Assembly (NCBI RefSeq): GCF_003957515.1 | Contig: NZ_RQXW01000001.1 | Span: forward strand, 372,001-436,000 | Reading direction: 5' to 3' | Length of the DNA stretch: 64,000 nt | Origin: Amphritea opalescens | GTDB taxonomy: Bacteria; Pseudomonadota; Gammaproteobacteria; Pseudomonadales; Balneatricaceae | Part shown: piece after piece, positions 1 through 8,994 of the stretch | How positions within the stretch are numbered: the stretch's first letter is position 1 | Layout: each line of letters opens with the position of its first letter | Program-made: the position numbers and the translations under genes | Notes under the pieces: model-generated | Databases searched by the model: none | What the model saw: the letters and a program-made list of their open reading frames with translations, nothing else | What the model was told of the DNA's origin: nothing

Positions 1-779
1 AATCATTTCGCGACGTCGTTCGTCAGGCCAAGCCTTTTATGCGGCCAGATCAGATTATCGTCAGTACCACTAAGGGGATTGAAGCGAAAACCTTCAGTTT
101 GATGAGCCAGATTCTCGCTGCTGAGCTACCTGACAATCCTATCGGTGTGATTAGTGGTCCTAATCTGGCCAAAGAGATTGCCCAGAAGCAGCTAACCGCC
201 ACCGTGATTGCGAGTGATAGTGAAGAGGTGCGTACTGCGGTGCAGGATATTCTTCACTGTGCCTTTTTCCGTATCTATGCGAGCACCGATATGTACGGTG
301 TTGAGCTGGGCGGCACACTGAAAAACATCTATGCAATCGCCTCCGGTTTAAGTGCCGCATTGGGGATGGGTGAAAATACCAAAAGCATGCTGATGACGCG
401 GAGTCTGGCGGAAATGAGCCGTTTTGCGGTGCAGCTCGGCGCCAACCCCATGACCTTTCTTGGCTTAGCCGGTGTCGGTGATCTGATCGTTACCTGCTCA
501 TCGCCTCTGAGCCGTAACTATCGAGTCGGTTATGCCTTAGGTGAGGGTAAGAGTCTCGATGAGGCGGTGACCTCATTGGGTGAGGTGGCAGAGGGCGTTA
601 ATACCTTGCGTTATGTCAAAGAGAAAGCGGACGAGCTAGAGATCTATATGCCGTTGGTCTGTGGCCTTTATGAAGTGGTCTTTAATGGCGCGCCGGTATC
701 TCAAGTCGCCAAGATGATGATGCTCAATACTCAAAGTAGTGATGTCGAATTTGTTCTACCACGGGACAGTGATTGTTAA
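1..779 (+). CDS. gpsA: glycerol-3-phosphate dehydrogenase [NAD(P)+], 3' part
   Basis: This is the C-terminal part of the cytoplasmic enzyme that reduces dihydroxyacetone phosphate to sn-glycerol 3-phosphate for phospholipid synthesis. The reading frame is open from nucleotide 3, so an ATG at 39 is internal. About 80 N-terminal residues, including the Rossmann GxGxxG loop, lie before the window. Visible family motifs are [19 protein letters not shown] (holding the catalytic lysine), TRSLAEMSR and [12 protein letters not shown]. The stop TAA overlaps the ATG of sixA by one base (TAATG), so the two are probably translationally coupled. Identity is secure; only the missing 5' end is uncertain. 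Confidence 0.96.
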   Translation, partial: SFRDVVRQAKPFMRPDQIIVSTTKGIEAKTFSLMSQILAAELPDNPIGVISGPNLAKEIAQKQLTATVIASDSEEVRTAVQDILHCAFFRIYASTDMYGVELGGTLKNIYAIASGLSAALGMGENTKSMLMTRSLAEMSRFAVQLGANPMTFLGLAGVGDLIVTCSSPLSRNYRVGYALGEGKSLDEAVTSLGEVAEGVNTLRYVKEKADELEIYMPLVCGLYEVVFNGAPVSQVAKMMMLNTQSSDVEFVLPRDSDC

Positions 780-1231
780 TGCGGTTACTGTTATTACGTC
801 ATGGTGAGGCGGGCTATGACGCCCCGAGTGATGAGCAGCGTAGCCTGACTGATCACGGCTGGCTTAGAGTACAACAGATGCTTAAACAGCAGTCTGGGAC
901 GTTAGCGGGGCTTGAACGCATTGTTCATAGTCCCTACCTGCGAACTCAGCAGACTGCTGCACTGGTATTGGCGCAGCAACCGGCCAACAGCATCGCCTCA
1001 CCGTTACTGACCCCCGAAGCTTCACCAGAAACCGTACTTGATTGGTTGGCTGAACAGTCCGATGAGGTGCTGATGCTCGTTACCCATCAGCCACTCATCG
1101 GGTTGTTAGTGTCTCGTTTGTGCGAGGGGGATTATTCCCGCCCGGAGCCGATGCTACCGGGCGCTTTAGCCGTTATTGATCTGACGTTCCCGGCGGCAGG
1201 CCTTGGCCGGCTGCAGAGCTTGATGCGCTAG
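779..1231 (+). CDS. sixA: phosphohistidine phosphatase SixA
   Basis: This is a 150-residue histidine-phosphatase-superfamily protein of the SixA type, known to remove phosphate from phosphohistidine on HPt domains or PTS proteins. The N-terminus carries LLLRHGEAG with the phospho-accepting His8, followed by SPYLRTQQTA and a second catalytic His near residue 103 (VTHQPL). An upstream TTG could extend it by two codons, but the ATG at 779 matches the family N-terminus and gives the one-base overlap with gpsA. The last 59 bases overlap the 3' end of the convergent O-ligase gene, so the two C-termini share DNA on opposite strands. Confidence 0.93.
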   Translation: MRLLLLRHGEAGYDAPSDEQRSLTDHGWLRVQQMLKQQSGTLAGLERIVHSPYLRTQQTAALVLAQQPANSIASPLLTPEASPETVLDWLAEQSDEVLMLVTHQPLIGLLVSRLCEGDYSRPEPMLPGALAVIDLTFPAAGLGRLQSLMR

Positions 1232-3050
1232 CACGACTAGCCCCACTCACCATATCCTTAGAGTCAGACGCCTCTATCGTTTCTTCCGTTTCCGTCGGCG
1301 CCGTTGATTTTCCTGCCGCGGCCTCTTTAATTAATTCAGCTGTTTTTGTTAGTGAACTTATCTTAGGGTAGCGAGCGACGCCTGCGTCGATAATCTCGAC
1401 CGCTTTGCTGTTATCACCCGTGGCGAGATAAGCCCGTGATAGGTCGATATAGAGTTGCGGTATGGGTGTGTACTCAATATAAGGAACGGCCCATTCAATA
1501 AACTGCGGGGCGAACTGTCCCTGTTGAGCGTTGAGCTGACGTAACAGCAGTGTGCGCATCAAATAGAGCTCTGCAGAATCTCTGAAAAAGGGGTTGCTCA
1601 GCGCAGGGTCCAGCAGGGCCGGCTCAGCCATATGCCCTTTAAGGAAGCGGATAATACTACTGTTAGCTTGTGTCGTTTGTAGCATAACGGCAGTGACTAT
1701 CAGCGCCAGACTCACGGCCGTCGCAGCGGTGGTTATCTCAGCGGAGCGGCTCAGTGCGAGACGTTTGGTTTTTCGGCTGTGGTGTAAGATCACAAAAATC
1801 AGTAATAGCAGTAAAAACCAAGGCACATTACTAATATAGAAGGGCAGTTCAACCTGTGAGTGTATGCCGATGGGCAGTAGTAAGGCGATATAACTCAACC
1901 CACGACGCCAGCCGCAGGTGAAAGCCGCATAGAGAACAGCGATAACCGATATCAGTATGCCAGCAATCGCGATTAAACCACCTTCCACTAGCCAGAACAT
2001 CAACTCATTATGGGGATGGCTGAGACGGCTTGGGGGCAGGTTGGCGTCAGGAAAGCGTTTTAGGTAATCAACTTTCTGGTCATGCCATACTTTCTGAAAG
2101 CTGCCGATGCCGTGTCCACTCAGGGGTTGTTGCTCAAATAATTCCAGAGAGATCTTATAGATATTAATCCGACTGTTTGAACCCGATTGGGCCACACCAT
2201 TACCGCTTAGTGAGGTTAGGTCACCGAGTTTATCGGAGCTGCGCTGAATCCCTTGGCTACCCATAACGAGGGCAGCGATAACGGTGAGCAGTACGGCCAG
2301 TGCTAAGGGCTTACGTTTTAGAAAGCGACGGGCGTTACAGAGGATCAATATGGATGCGCCGGCGACTGAACCGATCAGTCCCGCACGGGAACCGGAATAG
2401 GCGACAATAAAACAGCTGAGAAACAGACTGCCTAATAAGAGTAGCGTTACCCATGGGCTTGGCTTTAGGGTGACGGGACGGCTAAGCAAATAGAGCCCGA
2501 TAGTGAATACCGTCGCTTGAAATGATGCATGGATGTTGATCTGTTGAAATATGCTGTAGGGAGTGCCGTTGCTGGGGGTGATCAGCAGTGGCAGAATATT
2601 GGGCCAAAAGATCTGCGAGATGCCATAAAGGCCATGGATGATGCCCGCGAGCAATATAATCATTAACACTCGCTCTACATCTCTTGGGGTAAAGCGAAAT
2701 TGAAACAGTGCCATTAGAAACAGAAAGCCACCAAAAATATAGAGCTGTCGGAACAACCATTCGGTGGGTAAAAAATTATCGACAATAAAACCGAGTATGA
2801 TCATGCTGATGGGCAGAGCCGCCATCGGCAACCAAAAGGTGGTATAGCTAAACTGTTTGGTTTGCAGCATCAGCAGGGTTGCGCCGGAAATAATAAAAAT
2901 GGCCGCGATCCATACGGTAATGTTGTGGGAAATCGACATCCCTTCGCCGCCAAGGTTGGGCTGAAAGAATAGGGTAGCCGGTAGAAACAGAAGACCAAGC
3001 AGCCACAGACCCGCCTGTTGTTGTTTTATTTTTGAAAGTGGAGTGATCAT
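1173..3050 (-). CDS. O-antigen ligase / PglL-type O-oligosaccharyltransferase
   Basis: This 625-residue polytopic inner-membrane protein belongs to the Wzy_C/WaaL/PglL superfamily, which transfers undecaprenyl-linked glycans to lipid A core or to Ser/Thr of exported proteins. About a dozen hydrophobic segments fill residues 12-440. Between them sits the typical large periplasmic region with SGSRAG (about 219-224), GHGIGSFQ (about 312-319) and the signature HPHNEL (about 345-350), whose histidine is functionally critical in ligases. The C-terminus after residue 440 is soluble, TPR-like and ends Ala/Ser-rich, as in PglL/PilO proteins with a Wzy_C_2 extension. I chose the ATG at 3050 because GAGG lies six bases before it; a TTG one codon upstream is too close. 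No pilin, LPS or glycan-synthesis gene adjoins it, so the acceptor is unknown. Confidence 0.8.
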   Translation of the reverse strand: MITPLSKIKQQQAGLWLLGLLFLPATLFFQPNLGGEGMSISHNITVWIAAIFIISGATLLMLQTKQFSYTTFWLPMAALPISMIILGFIVDNFLPTEWLFRQLYIFGGFLFLMALFQFRFTPRDVERVLMIILLAGIIHGLYGISQIFWPNILPLLITPSNGTPYSIFQQINIHASFQATVFTIGLYLLSRPVTLKPSPWVTLLLLGSLFLSCFIVAYSGSRAGLIGSVAGASILILCNARRFLKRKPLALAVLLTVIAALVMGSQGIQRSSDKLGDLTSLSGNGVAQSGSNSRINIYKISLELFEQQPLSGHGIGSFQKVWHDQKVDYLKRFPDANLPPSRLSHPHNELMFWLVEGGLIAIAGILISVIAVLYAAFTCGWRRGLSYIALLLPIGIHSQVELPFYISNVPWFLLLLLIFVILHHSRKTKRLALSRSAEITTAATAVSLALIVTAVMLQTTQANSSIIRFLKGHMAEPALLDPALSNPFFRDSAELYLMRTLLLRQLNAQQGQFAPQFIEWAVPYIEYTPIPQLYIDLSRAYLATGDNSKAVEIIDAGVARYPKISSLTKTAELIKEAAAGKSTAPTETEETIEASDSKDMVSGASRASASSSAAGQGLPPGTSDQ

Positions 3051-3211
3051 CAATGGCCTCGGAATAGGGTGATAAACGGGTTGGCGATACGCTTTGCTTT
3101 AAAACTATCTGTTTTAAAAGAAAAAAAACAGTGGAGATACTACCCCATTTTTGTATTCTGATACATGCTGGGTAAGCCTGAACACACATGATTTTTAAGG
3201 TTAACAGATCA

Positions 3212-4066
3212 ATGAATCATACAGACATCGCACATGAGTTACAGTTTGAAGTAAATGGCCACCGGATTGCGGCTAAGAGTTGGGGGGATCAGGACGCTCC
3301 CGTGGTATTAGCTCTGCATGGCTGGCTAGATAATGCCGCCACCTTTAATCGTTTGGCACCCTGTTTAGAGGGTGTCAGGGTGGTTGCGTTAGATTTAATG
3401 GGCCATGGGTATTCTGATCATCGGCCCGCCTCTATGCCTTATTATATTTGGGACAATGTGCAAGACGTACTCGGCGTGGCGGATCAGCTTGGATTGCAGC
3501 GCTTTTCCTTACTGGGTCACTCTATGGGCGCCAGTATTGCGATGCTGGTTGCGGCAAGCTTTCCTGAGCGGGTTGAAAAAATGGCGCTGATCGAAGGCAT
3601 TGCGCCACTGGTCACCGACGCTGAGCATACGGCGGAACAGTTGGCTAGCGCGATTAAAAAGCGGATCAGAATGACGGGGCGAAAACAGAAAGCCTATGAT
3701 GATATGGAAGCGGCGATTAAGGCTCGTATGAATGGACGTTGGCCGGTTGATGCTCAGGCGGCGAGCTGGTTAGTCGAGCGTGGATTGGTTGAGCGCTCCG
3801 ATGGTTTCTACTGGCGCACCGACCCTAACTTGATGTTGCCTTCATTGATGCGCATGACCGAAGCTCAGGTCGATAACTTTCTTGAACGGGTGGAGGCGAG
3901 TACGCTGCTTATTTTGGCTGAAAATGGTATACCTCAGAGTGAACAACGCATTGCCTTGTTATCCAACTGCCAAACAGAGCGGTTACCGGGTGGCCACCAT
4001 ATTCATCTAGAGGAGCAGGCTTCGGGACTGATTGCTACACTCATTAATGAGTTTAGTCTGGTTTAG
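3212..4066 (+). CDS. alpha/beta-fold serine hydrolase
   Basis: This is a 284-residue cytoplasmic alpha/beta hydrolase. The oxyanion motif LHGW lies near residues 35-38, DLMGHGYSD near 61-69, the nucleophile elbow LGHSMG puts Ser at 104, and a C-terminal GGHHIHLEE supplies the catalytic His. The layout resembles the SERHL/MhpC-like group, but the substrate cannot be told. An in-frame ATG at 3188 would add eight residues; neither start has a strong Shine-Dalgarno sequence, and 3212 is preferred because AAGG precedes it, though at a long 11-base spacing. It is divergent from the O-ligase gene and is followed after 58 bases by the DUF4892 gene. Confidence 0.85.
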   Translation: MNHTDIAHELQFEVNGHRIAAKSWGDQDAPVVLALHGWLDNAATFNRLAPCLEGVRVVALDLMGHGYSDHRPASMPYYIWDNVQDVLGVADQLGLQRFSLLGHSMGASIAMLVAASFPERVEKMALIEGIAPLVTDAEHTAEQLASAIKKRIRMTGRKQKAYDDMEAAIKARMNGRWPVDAQAASWLVERGLVERSDGFYWRTDPNLMLPSLMRMTEAQVDNFLERVEASTLLILAENGIPQSEQRIALLSNCQTERLPGGHHIHLEEQASGLIATLINEFSLV

Positions 4067-4124
4067 CGCATCATGTGATGCATAGGATTTTTCGCACTTA
4101 GGTTGATAGGCATAAGGAATGTTA

Positions 4125-4964
4125 ATGAGGATTCGAACATTTTTACAGTTAGGTTTAATGTTGTTGAGCTTTACGGTGCAGGCGGAGACCGATGTTGCCG
4201 GCAGTAGTGATCCACGGCAGTTACCTCGCTTTCCCTTAAGCTGGATCGTCAGTTACAGCGAGCATAATATTCCGGAGTATGCGCTGGCGACCGGTCCGAT
4301 GCGCAAAATTGAAGATGTTATCGCGCCAGAACAGAGCAAAGGTGTTAAGGGCGACCTTACGCGGATTACTTATCGCGTTCCCAGCACCCATAACCCGGAG
4401 CAGGTGTTTAATTATTACATGGGTCTATTAAAAAACCTGAAGGCTGAGGTGCTATTTCAATGTAGCAGCCGCCAATGTGGTAGCAGTAGTCAGTGGGCCA
4501 ATAACTATTTTGACGTTGCCGAGCTCTATGGCCTCGATAGAACGCAGTTTTTCGTTTCCGCTATGGCGGGTAATCTCAAGTTAGCGCTCTATAGCGTTCA
4601 ACGGGGTAATCGCCGAGTATATGTACACCTTGATCTGATTCAGCCGCTGAAACAATCGGCAGAAACCTTAGCGGTCGATTTACGCCAGCAAGGAGTTAGC
4701 TGGTTGAATGACGCGGATGCCATAGAGCCGCTCTTTGAGTATCTGACAAGCAACCCGACACAAAAGGTGTTGATCGGCAGCTATAGTCGAGCGCCGGGCG
4801 CGTTAGATACGCTATTACAGCAAAGTACCGAGACGGCTGAGGCGTTTACTCAGTTGCTGATCGATGCGGGTATCGATGCCAGTCGCATTGAAACCGTGGG
4901 TGTAGGGCCTGCGCTGCCGGTTGAACGTGATCTACCTTCGGGGTTATGGGTTCAATTACGCTGA
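4125..4964 (+). CDS. DUF4892-type exported protein with OmpA-like C-terminus
   Basis: This is a 279-residue protein with a clear Sec signal peptide (MRIRTFL..., hydrophobic to about residue 18, likely cleavage VQA|ET near 20). The mature start, GSSDPRQLPRFP...IVSYSE, followed by a region with two Cys (CSSRQC), matches the DUF4892 family as I recall it. The C-terminal 90 residues resemble an OmpA-like peptidoglycan-associated fold, with ETAEAFTQLLIDAGID preceding RIETVGVGP. The ATG at 4125 has AAGGA at six bases; the ATG at 4119 abuts that motif and is unlikely. It sits between a hydrolase and a patatin gene on the same strand. The function is unknown; a periplasmic envelope role is inferred. 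Confidence 0.75.
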   Translation: MRIRTFLQLGLMLLSFTVQAETDVAGSSDPRQLPRFPLSWIVSYSEHNIPEYALATGPMRKIEDVIAPEQSKGVKGDLTRITYRVPSTHNPEQVFNYYMGLLKNLKAEVLFQCSSRQCGSSSQWANNYFDVAELYGLDRTQFFVSAMAGNLKLALYSVQRGNRRVYVHLDLIQPLKQSAETLAVDLRQQGVSWLNDADAIEPLFEYLTSNPTQKVLIGSYSRAPGALDTLLQQSTETAEAFTQLLIDAGIDASRIETVGVGPALPVERDLPSGLWVQLR

Positions 4965-5065
4965 TCGTCAATCTTAAATGACAGAGGGCGAGCCAGGCAT
5001 TATTTGGCTGATTCGTCGCGTTCTAGGTTGCTAGGTAGGGAATCATCGCCACAAGGAGTCGATCT

Positions 5066-5983
5066 ATGAAAACGACCGTTTCGTTAGTGCTGGGCAGCGG
5101 TGGCGCTCGAGGGTATAGCCATATCGGAGTCATTGAAGAGCTGAATCGACGTGGTTATGACATCGTCTGTATTGCGGGTAGTTCGATGGGGGCGCTGATT
5201 GGCGGTATGTATGCGGCAGGGCGATTGGATGAATACCGTGACTGGGTGATCAGTCTAAAGCGGTTTGACGTCCTTAAACTGATGGATCTGACACTGCGGG
5301 GCGAGGGGACTATTCGAGGCGAACGGTTGCTGCGTAAATTACAGGAGATCGTCGGTGATCCTTTGATTGAAGAGCTGCCCATTAGCTATACCGCCGTCGC
5401 CACCGACCTGACACACCAGAAGGAGGTCTGGTTTCAGCGAGGCTCGTTGCTAGAGGCTATTCGTGCATCGATTGCGGTTCCTGGGTTTTTTACACCGGTG
5501 ATTGAAGCGGATCGCGTGCTGGTGGATGGCGGTGTATTGAATCCTATTCCTATTATTCCAACGGTGGCCGCCCATGCCGACCTAATTATTGCTGTCGATT
5601 TGAATGCGGATGTGCAGCGTCACCGAGTCACATTACCCGACAATCAATTTCTTGAGCGTTCGGGCTTTAGTGATGATTGGCAGCTTGATATGGGCGCCCA
5701 GATAAAATCTGAAACAATAAAACCCGAAAAAATAAAACAAAGGCTCGCTAAGGGAGCGCCTCCTAAGGCAGTCAGTCGTATTGATGTGTTATTTAATTCG
5801 GTTGAAGTGATGCAAGCATCATTGGGAAAATATAAAGTGGCGGGTTATCCGCCAGATCAGTTGATCTGTATACCGAAAGAAGCCTGCCGTTTTTATGACT
5901 TTCATCGGGCTAAAGAGATGATAGAATTAGGCCGTCTTGTTGCTCAAGAAAGTTTGATGCAGATGGAAAAGTCGATGCGCTAA
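5066..5983 (+). CDS. rssA: patatin-like phospholipase, RssA type
   Basis: This is a 305-residue patatin-family serine hydrolase without a signal peptide, full-length compared with E. coli RssA (about 300 residues). It has the oxyanion loop GSGGARGYSHIGV (10-22), the nucleophile GSSMG (Ser40) and the dyad Asp in VDGGVLNP (about Asp154). The C-terminal stretch about RIDVLFNSVEVMQ and YDFHRAKEM also matches RssA. Such proteins cleave acyl esters of phospholipids; the cellular role of RssA itself is poorly defined. AAGGAG sits eight bases before the ATG. An adjacent rssB response regulator, as in E. coli, is absent here. Confidence 0.88.
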   Translation: MKTTVSLVLGSGGARGYSHIGVIEELNRRGYDIVCIAGSSMGALIGGMYAAGRLDEYRDWVISLKRFDVLKLMDLTLRGEGTIRGERLLRKLQEIVGDPLIEELPISYTAVATDLTHQKEVWFQRGSLLEAIRASIAVPGFFTPVIEADRVLVDGGVLNPIPIIPTVAAHADLIIAVDLNADVQRHRVTLPDNQFLERSGFSDDWQLDMGAQIKSETIKPEKIKQRLAKGAPPKAVSRIDVLFNSVEVMQASLGKYKVAGYPPDQLICIPKEACRFYDFHRAKEMIELGRLVAQESLMQMEKSMR

Positions 5984-6077
5984 AGCCTGTTAAGGCTCTG
6001 TCGTGCTCTGTTATCTGTTATCGATTCCCCGAACAACTCCGTTTCCTATTTTATTGATATCGTGTCCTGAGGTTTAT

Positions 6078-6977
6078 ATGTCGTTGTCTCCATCAGCGCG
6101 GGCTGATCTGTTGCTGCTATTCGTCACCATGATTGCGGCGGCGGGTTGGATCTTTTCAAAAGAGGCGCTGCAAGAGATGCCGCCGTTGCTGTTTATCGGC
6201 GTACGCTTTTTATTGGCGGGGCTTGTACTGCTGATACCGGCTTTCCGCGGTTGTCAGGCATTATTTAAGCAGGGATTACTGCCGGTGCTGCGTCTGGGCT
6301 TATTAATGACAGGCGCCTTGCTGTGTTGGATTATGGGCTTGTATCAAGGTAATCATCTAGGGGAAGGTGCCTTTATCACCAGTCTAGGGGTGGTGTTAGT
6401 GCCACTGATGGCTTGGCTTATCTATCGTGAGCGGTCACCGCTGAGTACATGGCTGTCGCTGCCGGTGGCGATCTTCGGCCTTGGGTTGTTATCGCTGGAG
6501 GGTGGCACCTCCTTGGCGGCCGGTCAGCTTTGGTTTCTGTGTGCGGCTTTACTGTTTTCGGTTCATTTTGTGCTGGTGTCTCGCATGGCGCTGGTGGTGC
6601 CGGCATTAGTTCTGACGGCGATACAGTTGTCGGTGGTTGGCCTAGGGGGCATTCTAGCGTCTGCGCTGGTTGAGTCCTGGCCTGACGAGATCAGTCATAC
6701 GGCGATAGGCTGGCTGCTGGCCAGCGCCTTTATTGCCACCAGTCTGCGCTTTGCGATTCAAACCTATGCGCAGAGCTTGGCGCCGGCTAGTCATGTGGCC
6801 CTGATTATGACCCTAGAGCCGGTTTGGGCGGCGCTATTAGCCGCGATGATCTACGCTGAGGTGATGAGCCCGTTGCAGTTGGGTGGTTGTAGTCTGATCT
6901 TTATGGCGATGCTGGCGAGTCGTTGGCGCTGGTTGAAACCATTGTTTCGGTCTTTGCGTAGCCGCAATCGACGTTGA
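6078..6977 (+). CDS. EamA/DMT-superfamily permease
   Basis: This 299-residue inner-membrane protein has about ten transmembrane helices in two repeated halves, as in the EamA/RhaT drug-metabolite transporter superfamily. Recognisable features are ARADLLLLFVTMIAAAGWIFSKEAL at the start, an Arg-rich turn after helix 2 (GVRFLLAGLV), and a second-half motif ALIMTLEPVWAALLA. The C-terminus is cationic (RSLRSRNRR), consistent with a cytoplasmic end. An ATG at 6003 would add 25 residues, but GAGG lies six bases before the ATG at 6078. Substrate is unknown; amino acids or metabolites are typical for the family. Confidence 0.85.
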   Translation: MSLSPSARADLLLLFVTMIAAAGWIFSKEALQEMPPLLFIGVRFLLAGLVLLIPAFRGCQALFKQGLLPVLRLGLLMTGALLCWIMGLYQGNHLGEGAFITSLGVVLVPLMAWLIYRERSPLSTWLSLPVAIFGLGLLSLEGGTSLAAGQLWFLCAALLFSVHFVLVSRMALVVPALVLTAIQLSVVGLGGILASALVESWPDEISHTAIGWLLASAFIATSLRFAIQTYAQSLAPASHVALIMTLEPVWAALLAAMIYAEVMSPLQLGGCSLIFMAMLASRWRWLKPLFRSLRSRNRR

Positions 6978-7053
6978 GTGATGAGCAGTCATCGTGGAGA
7001 GATAGATAGGGGGTATAGATAGGGGTGTAAACGGCAGGAGCTGTGAGAGGATA

Positions 7054-7089
7054 ATCCAACAGGCTTTCAGTGCTGAAAGCCTGTTGGAT
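7054..7089. terminator. perfect 17-bp inverted repeat between convergent genes
   Basis: The arms 7054-7070 and 7073-7089 are perfect reverse complements (AATCCAACAGGCTTTCAG-type arm) around a TG dinucleotide. It lies between the ends of the EamA gene and the convergent antiporter gene. Neither strand has a following T-tract, so it is at best a non-canonical or bidirectional terminator, or an mRNA-stabilising hairpin. Confidence 0.55.
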
Positions 7090-7130
7090 CGTCTGGGGTG
7101 GTTATGTTGTCTTATACGCCGAGGATCAAT

Positions 7131-8747
7131 CTAACTATTAACCGGCGTTATTGGGGCTGAGGTTTTGCTCTCTGACGAATCAATCTGTGAGATCAACTGT
7201 AAGCTGTCCTCTGCAAAACCTGAACCGGCCTCTTTATAGAAGTTAAACACCTTATCAATACCCGAGGCGATCAAAGCCTCCCGGTCATCTTCGAAGCGGG
7301 CAATGGCGGCGATCTGTCCGGTGTACCCCGCATTGATGAGCTGTACACTCACATTCCGGCTATCTTCCACTAGCGGCAGTGCCAGCAAGATCAATTTAAT
7401 CTTAGATGTATCGAAACTGACCCAGAAATCAGCATCTTCGCCATCACCGAAACAGACATTCAGGCCCTTTTGTTGTAGTTGCAAGGCGCGAAAGCGATCA
7501 GAGTCGAGTCCGGCGACGCGCTCATCTAAGACATTCTTTAAGGCTTTAAAGGCGCTTTTCCCCACTCGTCCCATACCGATCACCAACACCTCTGCATGGG
7601 GTGGCTGATGCACAATGTCAGCCTTCAAGCGCTCTGGGCTCTCATAACGTTTAAGAATGTCTTTATAGCGGATATAGAGCCGATGTGCAGCGGGGTAGAT
7701 CACGCTGGTCAACACGAAGGATAAGGAGACGGCGAGTGCCAGAATAACCAGCCATTCACGGGTCATCCAGCCGGATTGCACGCTCAGTGCCGCCACGATA
7801 AGGCCGAACTCACTAAAGTTGCTGAGGGCTAAAGACGCGAGATAGGCACTACGGCTGCGGAGTTTCAGGCGGGTGAAGAGCGCGAAAAACAGAACGAACT
7901 TAATGCTGATCATTAACGCGATTAAGCTCGCGATCGCCAGCATCGACCAGGTAGGCAAGGCGGTAAAGCCAATGGATAAGAAAAAGCCAATCAGGAACAG
8001 GTCTTTAAAGCTTAGGAGTGATTTGGTTAGCTCAGAAGCTTTCGGGTGTTGACTCAAGAGGAGGCCAAATACCAGTGCGCCAAGGTCACCCTTTACACCC
8101 ACCAGATGGAATAGCTCATAACCACCTAGGGCAAAGAAGAAGCCGGTGAGCGGAAGCATCTCGCCGTGACCGGCTTTATCGAGCAGCTTGAAGAGTAGGG
8201 GGCGAGCAAAAATCAATGCAAAGAGTAGTAGTGCCCACAATGAGGGTAGCTTACCGGTGGCGGCCACTAAAAACAGTACCGCGACAATATCCTGCATGAC
8301 CAACACACCGATCGCCAATTGGCCGTGTCGGGATTTCATTTCACCATTTTCTTCCAGTAGCTTAACAATACACACGGTACTGCTGAAGCTGAGAGCAAAG
8401 CCTAATAGGGCGGCGGTGATGAGATCGATATCGCTGAAATAGGGGATCGCCATTGCGCCTAAAAGCAGGGAAAAAGAGGCGAAGACAATCATCCACAGTA
8501 GCATATGGCTAAGGGTGCTAACCCAGACTTCCCGTCGTAGCAGATCACCGATATGCAGTTTCAAGCCAATGGTGAAGAGCATCAAGGTGATGCCGAGGTC
8601 GGCCAATGTGTCTAGGCTATCGGTCGGTTGTACGCCAAGAAAGTGCAGCAGAAAACCGGCGAGCAGAAAACCGATAAGGGGCGGCATACCGATCATCTTG
8701 AGTGATAGGCCGCAGAGATAAGCTACTAGAATCCAGATAAAGTCCAT
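7131..8747 (-). CDS. KefB/YbaL-type cation:proton antiporter with TrkA-N domain
   Basis: This is a 538-residue monovalent cation:proton antiporter-2 (CPA2) protein. The first 380 residues hold about twelve membrane helices with family motifs such as PPLIGFLLAGFLLHFLG, LGFALSFSSTVCIVKLLEE and KGDLGALVFGLLL. From about residue 395 a Rossmann RCK/TrkA-N domain follows (VIGMGRVGKSAFKAL, then GDGEDADFW and LLALPLVEDSRN). This architecture is that of YbaL and KefB/C, which export K+ or move Na+/H+ under nucleotide control. The protein ends with a short Ser-rich tail rather than a TrkA-C domain. It stands alone, with no KefF/G ancillary gene next to it, which argues against a strict KefB/C assignment. 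Confidence 0.87.
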   Translation of the reverse strand: MDFIWILVAYLCGLSLKMIGMPPLIGFLLAGFLLHFLGVQPTDSLDTLADLGITLMLFTIGLKLHIGDLLRREVWVSTLSHMLLWMIVFASFSLLLGAMAIPYFSDIDLITAALLGFALSFSSTVCIVKLLEENGEMKSRHGQLAIGVLVMQDIVAVLFLVAATGKLPSLWALLLFALIFARPLLFKLLDKAGHGEMLPLTGFFFALGGYELFHLVGVKGDLGALVFGLLLSQHPKASELTKSLLSFKDLFLIGFFLSIGFTALPTWSMLAIASLIALMISIKFVLFFALFTRLKLRSRSAYLASLALSNFSEFGLIVAALSVQSGWMTREWLVILALAVSLSFVLTSVIYPAAHRLYIRYKDILKRYESPERLKADIVHQPPHAEVLVIGMGRVGKSAFKALKNVLDERVAGLDSDRFRALQLQQKGLNVCFGDGEDADFWVSFDTSKIKLILLALPLVEDSRNVSVQLINAGYTGQIAAIARFEDDREALIASGIDKVFNFYKEAGSGFAEDSLQLISQIDSSESKTSAPITPVNS

Positions 8748-8994
8748 GTTTTAAGTATCTGTTATATAAGTGAATTATTTTTTAAAATCTATCCAGCTTC
8801 ACGGGTCAAATCGTTAACGCTGCCGGTGAGTACTGGTTTAAAAGTCGACGGTAAATAATCTAAGCTAGCTCTGCAAGTTGCACCCTATACAAGAGAATGG
8901 CGGTGAACTTGATGCAGCGGTCAAAAGGGTAAAGGTTGGTTTAATAATCGAGTTTCACTGAAACATCAATAGCAGTTTTTGAATCTACAGTAGC

